64,000 nucleotides of DNA from contig NZ_JARUBJ010000002.1 of the NCBI RefSeq assembly GCF_029626145.1, positions 2,386,501 through 2,450,500 of the forward strand, read 5' to 3'. Positions 7,253-16,087 of the stretch are shown one piece after another. How positions within the stretch are numbered: position 1 is the stretch's first letter; each line of letters begins with the position of its first letter. The notes under the pieces were generated by a model that worked only from the letters and a program-made list of their open reading frames with translations, was not told the DNA's origin and made no database searches. The position numbers and the translations under genes were made by a program. The DNA comes from Micromonospora sp. WMMD961. GTDB lineage: Bacteria; Actinomycetota; Actinomycetes; Mycobacteriales; Micromonosporaceae.

Positions 7253-8431
7253 ATGAGGGCCGTCGTCTACGCCGACGTTCGAACCGTCGCCGTGCGGGAG
7301 GTGCCCGACGCGACGCTGGAGGCGGAGACCGACGCCCTGGTGCGCATCACCTCCACCGCTCTCTGCGGCACCGACCTGCACATGTACGACGGACGAACCG
7401 GCGCGGACCCCGGGCTGGTGCTCGGTCACGAGCCGCTGGGCGTGGTGCAGGAGGTGGGCGGCGCGGTGCAGACCGTACGGCCGGGCAGCCGGGTGGTGAT
7501 CCCCACGCACCTGTTCTGCGGAACGTGCGTGATGTGCGCGCGCGGATTCTCGGCGGCCTGCCTACGGGCCCGAGCCGAGGCGCCGGGCGCGGCCTACGGC
7601 TACGCCGGAATGGGCCCGTACCGGGGTGCCCAGGCAGACCTGCTGCGGGTGCCGTGGGCCGACGCGAACTGCGTACCGGTGCCCGGCGAGCCGGGAGACG
7701 CGTACGAGGACGACTTCGTGCTGCTCGCCGACGCGTTCGTCACCGGGTGGCACGCCGCCGCCACCCTGGCCGCGGTCGAGGCAGGGGACACCGTGGCCGT
7801 GTTCGGGGCCGGCACCATCGGTCTGTTGGGCGCCTACTCGGCGCTGCTGAGAGGCGCCCGCAGCGTCTACTGCGTCGACGGGATCGACGCCCGGCTCGAC
7901 AAGGCGGGCGAGATCGGCGCCGTGCCGATCGACTTCCGCCGAGGTGACCCGGTCGAGCAGATCCGCGTCGACCGGGCCCGGGCCGGGTTGCCGCTCGGCG
8001 AGGAGAAACTGGGCGGAGTGGACAAGGTGATCGACGCGGTCGGGTTCCAGGCCCGCGACCGGGAACACCCCGAGCGGGAGCGCCCGGGTCAGGTCATCGC
8101 CGACGCGGCGCGGCTGGTCAACCCGGTCGGCGCGATCGGGGTCGCCGGCGTGTACCCGGACCGGGGCCTGCATCCCCGCCCCGGCGCGGACAGCCACGAA
8201 GACCTCGTCGCGCCGTGGGGGACGCTCTTCAGCAAGGGTGTCGCGGTGCGGTTCGGCCGCACCCACGACCGCCGCTACACGGTGCTGCTGCGCGACCTGG
8301 TCGTCGCCGGTCGTGCCCGGCCCAGCGTCGTCGTGACCCACCACGGCACTCTGGCCGACGCGCCGGAGCTGTACCGCCGCTTCGACCGCCGGGAGGACGG
8401 AGTGATCAAGGCGGTGCTACACCCGACCTGA
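7253..8431 (+). CDS. Zinc-dependent alcohol dehydrogenase (formaldehyde dehydrogenase-like)
   Basis: 392 residues, medium-chain dehydrogenase family. Catalytic zinc ligands are in ALCGTDLHMYDG and LGHEPLGVV. The structural zinc site CGTCVMCARGFSAAC has the C-x2-C-x2-C-x7-C spacing. The Rossmann motif VFGAGTIGLLG is near residue 183. An inserted DRARAGLPLGEEKLGGVD region and C-terminal DPRPGADSHEDL-like stretch resemble glutathione-independent formaldehyde dehydrogenase relatives, but the alcohol or aldehyde substrate is unknown. AGGAGGG lies 7 bases before ATG 7253. It stands alone, separated from the tautomerase gene by a hairpin. Confidence 0.9.
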   Translation: MRAVVYADVRTVAVREVPDATLEAETDALVRITSTALCGTDLHMYDGRTGADPGLVLGHEPLGVVQEVGGAVQTVRPGSRVVIPTHLFCGTCVMCARGFSAACLRARAEAPGAAYGYAGMGPYRGAQADLLRVPWADANCVPVPGEPGDAYEDDFVLLADAFVTGWHAAATLAAVEAGDTVAVFGAGTIGLLGAYSALLRGARSVYCVDGIDARLDKAGEIGAVPIDFRRGDPVEQIRVDRARAGLPLGEEKLGGVDKVIDAVGFQARDREHPERERPGQVIADAARLVNPVGAIGVAGVYPDRGLHPRPGADSHEDLVAPWGTLFSKGVAVRFGRTHDRRYTVLLRDLVVAGRARPSVVVTHHGTLADAPELYRRFDRREDGVIKAVLHPT

Positions 8432-8476
8432 CCGCGCGGGTCGCCGCCGACTGCCGAACCTGACCGCGCGGGTCGC
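8426..8476. repeat. Two copies of a 19-bp direct repeat over the dehydrogenase stop
   Basis: ACCTGACCGCGCGGGTCGC occurs at 8426-8444 and 8458-8476, 32 bases apart. A partial third copy (CTGACCGCGGGGGCGCGG) follows near 8491. The first copy contains the stop codon of the dehydrogenase gene, so this may be a small tandem duplication of the gene end. Confidence 0.6.
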
Positions 8477-8803
8477 GGCCGACAGCCTGAGCTGACCGCG
8501 GGGGCGCGGGGCTCACTGTCCCAAATTCGCCCTGACGGGCGTTAAGTCGCGGCTCTCTCTCCTGGTGGCGGGCGTGTCGAGACGATCGCCGTCGATCCGG
8601 CTGTTCGGTAGAGGCGTGCGTCACATCGCGCGTCGAGGGGCGCGGCGGTGACCCGGAGTCGGAGCCGGGGCCGCCGCACGACCACGATCCTTCGATGGCG
8701 GCGAGCGCGCGGCTGCGTCATCATTGGCTCGGCCGGCGCGAATCGTCCCTGGTGGCGGGGCTCGTCAAGGCCGCTCGGCGGCCAGGACGCCCGGACCAGC
8801 ATT

Positions 8804-8817
8804 TGACAACGTTGCCA
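8804..8817. promoter_or_regulatory. Candidate LacI/ROK operator TGACAACGTTGCCA
   Basis: The 14-mer is a near palindrome (12 of 14 positions) around AACGTT, the core of many LacI-type operators. TTGACA at 8803-8808 overlaps it and could be a -35 box. It is about 220 bases upstream of mmsA. The ROK gene downstream of the operon is the nearest candidate regulator. Confidence 0.45.
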
Positions 8818-8974
8818 TCGGCGGGCGAAGGTGCCGTGAGTGGCTACGGGGGCGGCTGTGACGGGCGAATAGTGCGGCCCGTCTATATTTCCGGATTGTT
8901 ACCTTTTCAACAGTCTCTCGCCTTGCGGATGACCCTCCGGCCGCAATACGTTGCCGTCAACAACAAAACCAAGT

Positions 8975-8989
8975 GAAGGTTCAACCTTC
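8975..8989. promoter_or_regulatory. Inverted repeat GAAGGTT-c-AACCTTC before the leader ORF
   Basis: Perfect 7-bp arms around one base, ending just before the GGAGG at 8991-8995. As RNA the loop is too small to fold as written, so a protein-binding site is more likely than a hairpin. Confidence 0.35.
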
Positions 8990-9001
8990 CGGAGGCAACC
9001 G

Positions 9002-9031
9002 ATGACGTTGGCGAGGTGGTACGAGCTATGA
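9002..9031 (+). CDS. Nine-residue leader peptide MTLARWYEL coupled to mmsA
   Basis: The best ribosome site in this region, GGAGG at 8991-8995, is 6 bases before ATG 9002, not before mmsA. The resulting ORF, MTLARWYEL, ends in TGA that overlaps the mmsA ATG as ATGA (9028-9031). Ribosomes finishing the leader would be placed exactly on the mmsA start. This is read directly from the sequence; whether it has a regulatory effect is inferred. Alternatively mmsA begins at GTG 9016, 20 bases from the site. Confidence 0.5.
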   Translation: MTLARWYEL

Positions 9032-10575
9032 GCGACGTGCCGATCCTCCTTGAGATGCGCTCCATCACCAAGGAGTTCCCCGGAGTCAAGGCCCTCTCCG
9101 ACGTCAACCTGGTGGTGCGCGCCGGCGAGATCCATGCCATCTGCGGCGAGAACGGTGCGGGCAAGTCCACGTTGATGAAGGTGCTCAGCGGGGTCTACCC
9201 ACACGGCAGCTACGACGGCAAGATCGTCTACCAGGGGTCGGAGAGCAAGTTCTCCGACATCCGGGCCAGCGAGAACGCCGGCATCGTGATCATCCACCAG
9301 GAGCTCGCGCTCATTCCAGGGATGTCGATCGCCGAGAACATCTTCCTCGGCAACGAACCGCGCAAGCGGGGCGCGATCGACTGGAAGGCCGCGAACCGGA
9401 TGGCGCTGGACCTGATGGCCCGGGTCGGTCTGGAAGAGGACCCGGACACCCTGATCAAGGACATCGGGGTCGGCAAGCAGCAGCTCGTGGAGATCGCCAA
9501 GGCGTTCGCCAAGGACGTGAAGCTGCTCATCCTCGACGAGCCCACCGCGGCTCTCAACGAGGCCGACTCCCGGCACCTGCTGGACCTGCTGCGCGGGTTC
9601 CGCTCCCGCGGCATCACCTCGATCATGATCTCGCACAAGCTGAACGAGATCGAGGCGATCGCCGACCAGATCACCATCCTGCGCGACGGCCGGACCGTGG
9701 AGACCCTCGACGTCAAGGCGGACGGGGTCGACGAGGACCGGATCGTGCGGGGCATGGTCGGCCGCGAGCTGAGCAGTCGGTTCCCGGACCACACCCCGAA
9801 GATCGGCGACGTCTTCTTCGAGGTCCGCAACTGGAACGTCCGGCACCCGATCTCCGCTGAGCGACAGGTCTGCAAGAACGAGAGCTTCGTGGTGCGCCGC
9901 GGCGAGATCGTCGGCTTCGCCGGACTGATGGGCGCCGGCCGCACCGAACTCGCGATGAGTGTGTTCGGCCGCTCCTACGGGGTGTACGAGTCGGGCACCA
10001 TCATCAAGGACGGCAAGGAGATCGTGCTGAAGTCGGTGGCGGACGCCATCGACAACGGGCTCGCGTACGTCAGCGAGGACCGCAAGGCGATCGGCCTCAA
10101 CCTGCTCGACGACATCAAGTCGTCGACGGTGGCGGCCAAGCTGTCCAAGATCTCGCACCACGGTGTGCTGAGCGAGGTCGAGGAGTACCAGGCGGCCGAG
10201 GCGTACCGCAAGGAGTTGCGGACCAAGGCCCCGACGGTCGACGAGAGCGTCTCCAAGCTCTCCGGCGGCAACCAGCAGAAGGTCGTCCTGGCGAAGTGGA
10301 TGTTCACCGACCCGGACCTGCTGATCCTCGACGAGCCGACCCGCGGCATCGACGTGGGCGCCAAGTACGAGATCTACGGCATCATCCAGCGGCTCGCCGA
10401 CCAGGGGAAGGGCGTCATCGTCATCTCCTCGGAGCTGCCTGAGCTGATCGGGCTCTGCGACCGCATCTACACCGTGTTCGAAGGCGCCATCACGGGCGAG
10501 ATCGCCCGGGCGGACGCGAACCCGGAGACCCTCATGAAGCAGATGACCTCGACCAAGAAGTTGGCTACCCGATGA
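9028..10575 (+). CDS. mmsA: Multiple monosaccharide ABC transporter, ATP-binding protein
   Basis: 515 residues with two tandem ABC domains, as in sugar importers of the XylG/MglA/GguA type. Domain one: Walker A GENGAGKST, Walker B LLILDEPTAAL, with signature region GVGKQQLVEIAKAF. Domain two: degenerate P-loop GLMGAGRTEL, signature LSGGNQQKV, Walker B LLILDEPTRGID. It energises uptake of monosaccharides by mmsB and chvE. The start overlaps the leader ORF (ATGA), and the stop overlaps mmsB by 4 bases (ATGA), so all are translationally coupled. The sugar is not fixed by sequence; close relatives handle xylose, glucose, galactose or arabinose. Confidence 0.95.
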   Translation: MSDVPILLEMRSITKEFPGVKALSDVNLVVRAGEIHAICGENGAGKSTLMKVLSGVYPHGSYDGKIVYQGSESKFSDIRASENAGIVIIHQELALIPGMSIAENIFLGNEPRKRGAIDWKAANRMALDLMARVGLEEDPDTLIKDIGVGKQQLVEIAKAFAKDVKLLILDEPTAALNEADSRHLLDLLRGFRSRGITSIMISHKLNEIEAIADQITILRDGRTVETLDVKADGVDEDRIVRGMVGRELSSRFPDHTPKIGDVFFEVRNWNVRHPISAERQVCKNESFVVRRGEIVGFAGLMGAGRTELAMSVFGRSYGVYESGTIIKDGKEIVLKSVADAIDNGLAYVSEDRKAIGLNLLDDIKSSTVAAKLSKISHHGVLSEVEEYQAAEAYRKELRTKAPTVDESVSKLSGGNQQKVVLAKWMFTDPDLLILDEPTRGIDVGAKYEIYGIIQRLADQGKGVIVISSELPELIGLCDRIYTVFEGAITGEIARADANPETLMKQMTSTKKLATR

Positions 10576-11870
10576 GCCGTATCAAGGACCTTCAGAAGAA
10601 CCTGTTCGGCGGCAGCAGCTCCAACGCCCGCCAGTTCGGGATGATCTTCACCCTGGTGGCGATCGTCGTCCTGTTCCAGATCCTGACCGATGGCCTGACC
10701 CTGCAGTCGAACAACCTGATCGCGCTGTTCCAGCAGAACTCGTACATTCTGATTCTGGCCATCGGCATGCTCATGGTGATCGTCGCCGGGCACATCGACC
10801 TCTCGGTCGGCTCGATCGCCGCCTTCGCGGGCATCCTGGTGGCCAAGTCGATGGCCGAGTGGTCGCTGCCCTGGCCCGCCGCCATCCTGTTCGGCCTCGT
10901 GATCGGCGCGATCATCGGCGCCTGGCAGGGCTTCTGGGTGGCCTATGTGGGGGTGCCGGCGTTCATCGTCACCCTGGCCGGCATGCTGCTCTTCCGCGGC
11001 GGCAACCAGTTCATCGGTAACGCCAGCACCATCCCGGTGCCCGAGGGCTTCCGGCAGATCGGCGCGGGCTTCCTGCCCGAATTCGGGCCGAACACCGGCT
11101 ACAACAACGCGACGCTGCTGCTCGGCCTGGCCGCCGCGGTGGCGGTGGTGTGGCGGGAGCTCCAGGCCCGCAAGACCCGCCGGGAGATGGACGCCGACCC
11201 GGCCCCGATGTGGATCTCGATCCTGCGGATGGCCATCATGGTCGGGGTTATCGCCTTCGCGTCGCTGCGCTTCGCCAGCGGTCGGGTCGGCACCAGCTTC
11301 CCGATCTCCGGCATCATCCTGCTGGTCCTCGTGATCGCGTACTCCTTCTACACCCGCAACACGGCCGGTGGCCGGCACATCTACGCGGTGGGCGGCAACT
11401 CCCGGGCAGCCGAGCTGTCCGGCGTGAAGCTCAAGCGGGTCAACTTCTTCGTCATGATGAACATGTCCGTCCTGGCCGCCCTGGCCGGCATGATCTTCGT
11501 GGCCCGCTCGGCGGCCTCCGGTCCACAGGACGGCAACGGCTGGGAGTTGGACGCCATCGCCGCGGTCTTCATCGGTGGCGCGGCCGTCTCCGGCGGTATC
11601 GGCACCATCAGCGGCTCGATCGTCGGTGGTCTCGTCATGGCCGTGCTCAACAACGGCCTGCAGTTGATGGGTGTCGGCACCGACCGCGTCCAGATCATCA
11701 AGGGGCTGGTCCTGCTGCTGGCCGTCGCGATCGACGTCTACAACAAGAGCCAGGGGCGCTTCTCCGTCATCGGGAGCCTGATGCGACCGTTCCGTCGCGA
11801 GGACTCCGCCCCACCCGCCTCACCGCCGGACGCGGAGCGCGAGCCCGCCAAGGCAGCGGTGTCCGGCTGA
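10572..11870 (+). CDS. mmsB: Multiple monosaccharide ABC transporter, permease
   Basis: 432 residues, longer than RbsC-type permeases and similar to XylH/GguB. About ten membrane helices are visible. The family motif MVIVAGHIDLSVGSI lies near residue 70 and the EAA-like cytoplasmic loop with SAVSGGIGT-type sequence (AAVSGGIGTISGSIVGG) near residue 345. A polar insert (LQARKTRREMDADPAP) between helices and a Pro/Ala-rich C-terminal tail are typical of this branch. Overlaps mmsA by 4 bases. Confidence 0.95.
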   Translation: MSRIKDLQKNLFGGSSSNARQFGMIFTLVAIVVLFQILTDGLTLQSNNLIALFQQNSYILILAIGMLMVIVAGHIDLSVGSIAAFAGILVAKSMAEWSLPWPAAILFGLVIGAIIGAWQGFWVAYVGVPAFIVTLAGMLLFRGGNQFIGNASTIPVPEGFRQIGAGFLPEFGPNTGYNNATLLLGLAAAVAVVWRELQARKTRREMDADPAPMWISILRMAIMVGVIAFASLRFASGRVGTSFPISGIILLVLVIAYSFYTRNTAGGRHIYAVGGNSRAAELSGVKLKRVNFFVMMNMSVLAALAGMIFVARSAASGPQDGNGWELDAIAAVFIGGAAVSGGIGTISGSIVGGLVMAVLNNGLQLMGVGTDRVQIIKGLVLLLAVAIDVYNKSQGRFSVIGSLMRPFRREDSAPPASPPDAEREPAKAAVSG

Positions 11871-11921
11871 CGGCCACCGACCTCACCACCCGTCTCACCT
11901 CAAGAAAGGCAAGTCCTCACC

Positions 11922-13025
11922 ATGCGTAAATTCTTTGGCACGTCGGTGGTCGCGGTCAGCGCCGCCGCCATGCTGGCCCTAGCGGGTTGCGGCTCCGGCC
12001 GCGACGGCGACAGCGGCTCCAACGGCGAGGCCGCCAAGGGCTTCGCGGCGAACTCGCTGATCGGCGTGGCCCTTCCGGCCAAGACCTCGGAGAACTGGGT
12101 CCTCGCCGGTGACCTGTTCACCAACGGCCTCAAGGAGGCCGGTTTCCAGGCTGACGTGCAGTACGCCGGCGCGTCGACCACGGTCGCCGACCAGCAGGCC
12201 CAGATCACCGCCATGACCACCAAGGGCGCCAAGGTCATCGTCATCGGCGCGACCGACGCCGCGCAGCTGTCGACCCAGGTCGCCGCGGCGCACGCCGCCG
12301 GCGCCAAGGTGATCGCGTACGACCGCCTGATCACCAACACGCCGGACCTCGACTACTACGTCGCGTTCGACAACTTCAAGGTCGGCCAGCTCCAGGGCCA
12401 GGCCCTGCTGGACGGCATGAAGGCCAAGAAGCCGAACGGCCCGTACAACATCGAGCTGTTCTCCGGCTCGCCGGACGACAACAACGCCGGTGTCTTCTTC
12501 AACGGCGCGATGGACGTGCTCAAGCCGGAGATCGACAAGGGTAACGTCGTCGTCGCCTCGGGCCAGAAGGACGTCAAGCAGACCGCCATCCAGGGCTGGA
12601 AGGCCGAGGGTGCGCAGGCCCGCATGGACCAGCTGCTGACCTCGACCTACGGCAACAAGGAGCTGGACGGCGTCCTCTCCCCGAACGACACCCTGGCCCG
12701 CGCGATCCTGACCTCGGTCAAGGGCGCTGGCAAGCCGATCCCGGTCGTCACCGGTCAGGACTCCGAGGTCGAGTCGGTCAAGTCGATCGTCGCTGGCGAG
12801 CAGTACATGACGATCAACAAGGACACCCGCAACCTGGTGAAGGAGACCATCAACATGGTCAAGGCTCTCCAGGCCGGTAACACCCCGCAGGTGAACGACA
12901 CCAAGTCCTACAACAACGGCAGCAAGGTCGTCGACACGTACCTGCTCCCGCCGGTCGCCGTCACCAAGGCGAACGCGGCTGAGGCGTACGCCAACGACCC
13001 GAAGCTCGCGCCGCTCACCAAGTAA
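11922..13025 (+). CDS. chvE: Multiple monosaccharide-binding lipoprotein ChvE-like
   Basis: 367 residues. Lipoprotein signal with lipobox LAGC (Cys at about residue 23), then a Gly/Ser/Asp linker. The body is a type I periplasmic sugar-binding fold of the ChvE/XylF group: IGVALPAKTSENW, VIGATDAAQL, VIAYDRLI, ELFSGSPDDNNA, VLSPNDTLARAI and VVTGQDSE are all conserved landmarks. It would deliver a monosaccharide to the MmsAB transporter on the outer face of the membrane. GAAAGG lies upstream of ATG 11922; the gap from mmsB is 51 bases and a strong terminator follows. Confidence 0.95.
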   Translation: MRKFFGTSVVAVSAAAMLALAGCGSGRDGDSGSNGEAAKGFAANSLIGVALPAKTSENWVLAGDLFTNGLKEAGFQADVQYAGASTTVADQQAQITAMTTKGAKVIVIGATDAAQLSTQVAAAHAAGAKVIAYDRLITNTPDLDYYVAFDNFKVGQLQGQALLDGMKAKKPNGPYNIELFSGSPDDNNAGVFFNGAMDVLKPEIDKGNVVVASGQKDVKQTAIQGWKAEGAQARMDQLLTSTYGNKELDGVLSPNDTLARAILTSVKGAGKPIPVVTGQDSEVESVKSIVAGEQYMTINKDTRNLVKETINMVKALQAGNTPQVNDTKSYNNGSKVVDTYLLPPVAVTKANAAEAYANDPKLAPLTK

Positions 13026-13050
13026 TCACCGCACGGTAGGTAGCAACGCC

Positions 13051-13084
13051 GATGGGTCCCGGGTCTTCACGTCCGGGACCCATC
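13051..13084 (+). terminator. 12-bp perfect hairpin ending the sugar ABC operon
   Basis: GATGGGTCCCGG (13051-13062) pairs perfectly with 13073-13084 over a 10-base loop, 26 bases after the chvE stop. It separates the high-expression transporter operon from the ROK gene. Confidence 0.8.
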
Positions 13085-13137
13085 GTCGTCCCTGCACCCC
13101 CGCACCAACCGGCATCGACCCGGAAGGAGGTCTGACC

Positions 13138-14400
13138 GTGGCGACACCAGTCCGGTCCAGGCCAACCGGCGTCGGCCGTAGCACCGACTCACCCTTGCCG
13201 TCGGTCCCCGGCGCCAGCCAGGAGGAGATCCGGCGGCAGAACCTCGGCGCTGTGCTGCGCTACGTCCACCTGCACGGGCCGACCTCCCGGGCCGAGCTGA
13301 CCGGCCGCCTCGGCCTCAATCGCAGCACCATCGGCGCCCTCGCCGCCGACCTGGTCGCCAGTGGCCTGGTCACCGAGGACGTACCCACCACGGCCCGTCG
13401 CGCCGGCCGCCCCTCGCTGGTGGTCAGCCCTCGTTCCGACCGGGTCTACGCACACGCCCTGAGCATCGACGCGGACCGGCTGCGCGCAGCCCGGGTCGGC
13501 CTCGGCGGGCAGATCCTCGACCTGCGGGAGATCCCCCGACCCAGCGGCATGTCGGCGATCGACGCCGTCCGGCCGCTCGCCGACCTGGTCCGGGACATGG
13601 AACGCGCGATGGCCCCCGACGCGCTGCTGGTCGGCGGCGCGGTCGCGGTGACCGACACCACCCGCAACCCGGACGGCAGGATCAGGGTCGCGAGCGTCGA
13701 GGCGACCCTCGGGGCCGCACTCGAGGCCGAGCTGAGCACCTGCCCGAGCTTCGTGGCCGGCGACCTGGCCGACATCGCCGGCCTGGCCGAGCACGTACGG
13801 GGCGTGGCCGCCGGCGTCGACGATCTCATCTACCTGCACGGCGACGTCGGGATCAGCGCCGGCATCATCGTCGGCGGCCGGCTGATGATCGGCCACCGGG
13901 GCCACAGCGGCAAGGTCGGCCACATGGTCGTCAACCCGAATGGTCTGCCCTGCGGCTGCGGGTCACGTGGCTGCTGGGAGACCGAGATCTCCGAAGCCGC
14001 GTTGCTGCGGCACGCCGGCCGGGACCCGAGCGACCGCGCGGCGGTGGCCGAGGTGCTGCGCGCGGCGGCGGACGGCGACCGGACCGCCCGTGCGGCCGTC
14101 GCGCAGGTCGCCGACTGGCTCGGCTTCGGTGTGGCCAACCTGGTCAACGTGGTGAACCCCGACGCCGTGGTGTTCGGTGGGTCGCTTCGCGACATCTTCA
14201 CCGCCGGCGCCGACGTGGTCCGCGAGCGACTGGACACCATGCCACTGCCGGCCTCCCGCGAGCACCTGCGGCTGCGCGCGGCGGCACTCGGCCGCGACGC
14301 CGTCCTGATCGGCGCCGCCGAGTTGGCCTTCGACAAGCTGTTGGCCGATCCGCTCAACGTCGGGGTCGCCGGTCAGCTGGATCCCGCCGACCGGGTCTGA
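13138..14400 (+). CDS. ROK family transcriptional regulator
   Basis: 420 residues. The N-terminal winged helix (residues about 28-85: LGAVLRYVHLHGPTSRAELT, LGLNRSTIGALAADLVASGL) is followed by a sugar-kinase-like ROK domain with the zinc motif CGCGSRGCWE and the GHSGKVGHMVV region. Such XylR/NagC-type proteins repress sugar operons and release DNA on binding a sugar. Position directly after mmsAB-chvE suggests it controls that operon, perhaps at 8804-8817. AAGGAGG is 7 bases before GTG 13138. A hairpin separates it from chvE, so it probably has its own promoter or is read at a lower level. Confidence 0.93.
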   Translation: MATPVRSRPTGVGRSTDSPLPSVPGASQEEIRRQNLGAVLRYVHLHGPTSRAELTGRLGLNRSTIGALAADLVASGLVTEDVPTTARRAGRPSLVVSPRSDRVYAHALSIDADRLRAARVGLGGQILDLREIPRPSGMSAIDAVRPLADLVRDMERAMAPDALLVGGAVAVTDTTRNPDGRIRVASVEATLGAALEAELSTCPSFVAGDLADIAGLAEHVRGVAAGVDDLIYLHGDVGISAGIIVGGRLMIGHRGHSGKVGHMVVNPNGLPCGCGSRGCWETEISEAALLRHAGRDPSDRAAVAEVLRAAADGDRTARAAVAQVADWLGFGVANLVNVVNPDAVVFGGSLRDIFTAGADVVRERLDTMPLPASREHLRLRAAALGRDAVLIGAAELAFDKLLADPLNVGVAGQLDPADRV

Positions 14401-14441
14401 ACGGTTCCGACGGATGAGCGGCTGAGCCGCCGACGGACGCG

Positions 14442-14467
14442 CCCCCGGTGGCCGCAGCCACCGGGGG
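14442..14467. terminator. 11-bp hairpin between convergent genes
   Basis: CCCCCGGTGGC (14442-14452) pairs with 14457-14467 over the loop CGCA. It lies between the ends of the ROK gene and the protease gene and can serve both. Confidence 0.75.
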
Positions 14468-14476
14468 AGCGGTCGG

Positions 14477-16087
14477 TCAGCCGCCCGGACGCAGCACCCG
14501 GCCGGGGCCGGCGGCGTTGTCGGCGGCGGCCTGGGTGCGTTGCGCTCCGGTGACGCACACGTCGTCCCCGATGAACGCCTCGCGCCACACGTAGCCGGCG
14601 ACGCAGGTGTGCGGGCCGTACGGGCCGCTGACCCAGCGACTCGCGGCGACCGCGTTGTCCGCGAGCACCTGGGATCGGGTCGTGCCGGTCACGCAGACGT
14701 AGTCGGACTGGTCGGCGTCGCGCCACACGTACCCGCTGACGCAGGTGTTGGGGCCGGACACCAGCCGGGCCGGGTTGCGACGGGACGCGGCGGCGGCGTT
14801 GTCGGAGGCGGCCTGGGTGCGCTGCGCTCCGGTGACACAGACGTCGTCCCCGGCGTACGCCTCGCGCCACACGTAGCCGGCGACGCAGGTGTGCGGGCCG
14901 TACGGGCCGTTCACCCAGCGGCTCGCCGCGGCGGCGTTGTCCGCCCACACCTGGCTGCGGGTGGCTCCGGTGACGCAGACCAGGTCGCCCGCGCGGGCCT
15001 CGCGCCAGACGTACCCCTGGAGGCAGCGGTTGACCACGTCGGTGGTCACCGTCACCGAGGCGGCGTTGCCGGAGAGCCAGTTCACGCCGATCTGCACGCC
15101 GCCCGCGTTGAGTGACTGGGCCGGACCGCCGCCGGGGCCGGTACGCAGCAGGGTGGGGGTGCCGTTGCGGACCTCGTGCAGCAGCACCGTGTCGGCCGGG
15201 ATGCCGGCGCTCCAGCCGGTCTTCCGGCGGAACTCGACGGTGTAGTAGTGGAACAGGTCGGCCGGGTCGAACGGGATCCGGATCAGCTGCGGACCGCTCG
15301 CGGCGGGCACCTCCAACGGGGCCAGGGTGAGGGTGCGCGAGCCGACCCCGTCGGCGCCCATGGTGAAGATCCGGTTCTTCGGCAGCCAGCCCAACTCGTC
15401 ACGGTTGGGTCCGTTGAGCCCGACCGCGCTGGTCCCGTAGTTCGCCGTCCCGAAGGCGTAGATGTGCATCGCGCTCATCTCGTCCCACGGGTCGTCGTAC
15501 TCGCCCGGCTGGGACCACGGCGCGTTCTGGTAGGTGGTGTCGTTGGAGAACGAGTGGCCCAGGTTGTAGCCGTGCAGCATCTCGTGCGCGGCGAAGCCGA
15601 CGTTCCAGGCGCCCGGGTCGAGCAGCACCCGACCGCCGGCCGCGCCGGAGTCCACCCAGTCGTTGAGCATGACCGCGATCCGGTTGCCGGCCGGCACCGC
15701 GTATCCGGCGGCCGCCGCGGTGTCCACGCAGCGCTGGGTCCGGGTCCACCTGTCGATCGACTGGAACTGCGCCAGGGTGTACGGCATCGTGTACCAGCCC
15801 CGGACCACCGAGCCGGCCAACGACACCCGACCGCCGGACTGGTCGGCCAGGTAGTCCGCCACCCCGCCGGTGCCGACGCCGGCCGCCGTGAGGAAGTTGG
15901 CGAAGTGCGACGGCGGCTGTGGCTGCGCCGGCTTGTCGCTGAACTTGCACAACAGCACCGACCAGGGTGTGGCGTTGCGGATCGGGCTGGCACTCGCCGG
16001 CGCGGCCGGCAGTGCCACCGCCCCCAGCACGGCGCAGGCGAGTGCCACGGCGGACGCGGCGACCCGACGGAGGACTCTGGACTTCAC
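14477..16087 (-). CDS. Secreted metzincin-like metalloprotease with four C-terminal repeats
   Basis: 536 residues. Signal peptide to about residue 34 (VLRRVAASAVALACAVLG ... PASA). The catalytic zinc motif HEMLHGYNLGH (residues 168-178) has the metzincin pattern HExxHxxGxxH, except that the conserved glycine is replaced by N at its position in HGYNLGH. A beta-rich middle region follows. From about residue 365 on, four repeats of roughly 42 residues share C-x3-GYVWREA-x4-D-x-VCVTG-x2-R-x-Q-x3-DNA; each has two cysteines, perhaps one disulfide per repeat. This repeat appears in other actinomycete exoproteins and may bind wall or substrate. GTG 16087 has AGGAG 7 bases upstream and begins a proper signal peptide. 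Confidence 0.85.
   Translation of the reverse strand: MKSRVLRRVAASAVALACAVLGAVALPAAPASASPIRNATPWSVLLCKFSDKPAQPQPPSHFANFLTAAGVGTGGVADYLADQSGGRVSLAGSVVRGWYTMPYTLAQFQSIDRWTRTQRCVDTAAAAGYAVPAGNRIAVMLNDWVDSGAAGGRVLLDPGAWNVGFAAHEMLHGYNLGHSFSNDTTYQNAPWSQPGEYDDPWDEMSAMHIYAFGTANYGTSAVGLNGPNRDELGWLPKNRIFTMGADGVGSRTLTLAPLEVPAASGPQLIRIPFDPADLFHYYTVEFRRKTGWSAGIPADTVLLHEVRNGTPTLLRTGPGGGPAQSLNAGGVQIGVNWLSGNAASVTVTTDVVNRCLQGYVWREARAGDLVCVTGATRSQVWADNAAAASRWVNGPYGPHTCVAGYVWREAYAGDDVCVTGAQRTQAASDNAAAASRRNPARLVSGPNTCVSGYVWRDADQSDYVCVTGTTRSQVLADNAVAASRWVSGPYGPHTCVAGYVWREAFIGDDVCVTGAQRTQAAADNAAGPGRVLRPGG

Larger units (their letters stand above)
8477..9001. other. Intergenic region holding the sugar ABC operon promoter
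   Basis: No gene with acceptable codon use is visible here. The left half is GC-rich. From about 8795 on it becomes richer in A+T and holds operator-like sequences (8804-8817, 8975-8989), an inverted ATTGTT/AACAGT element near 8895-8914, and a second GTTGCC half site near 8950. This is the expected promoter region of mmsA. Confidence 0.5.

Noticed and set aside
8695..8976. 93-codon frame in the mmsA promoter region
   Set aside because: No ribosome site, unlike host codon use, and it covers operator-like elements; best read as noncoding.
14500..15050. Spaced direct repeats resembling a repeat array
   Set aside because: The repeats are in frame and encode four similar Cys-containing protein modules; there are no identical short repeats with unique spacers, so it is not CRISPR.
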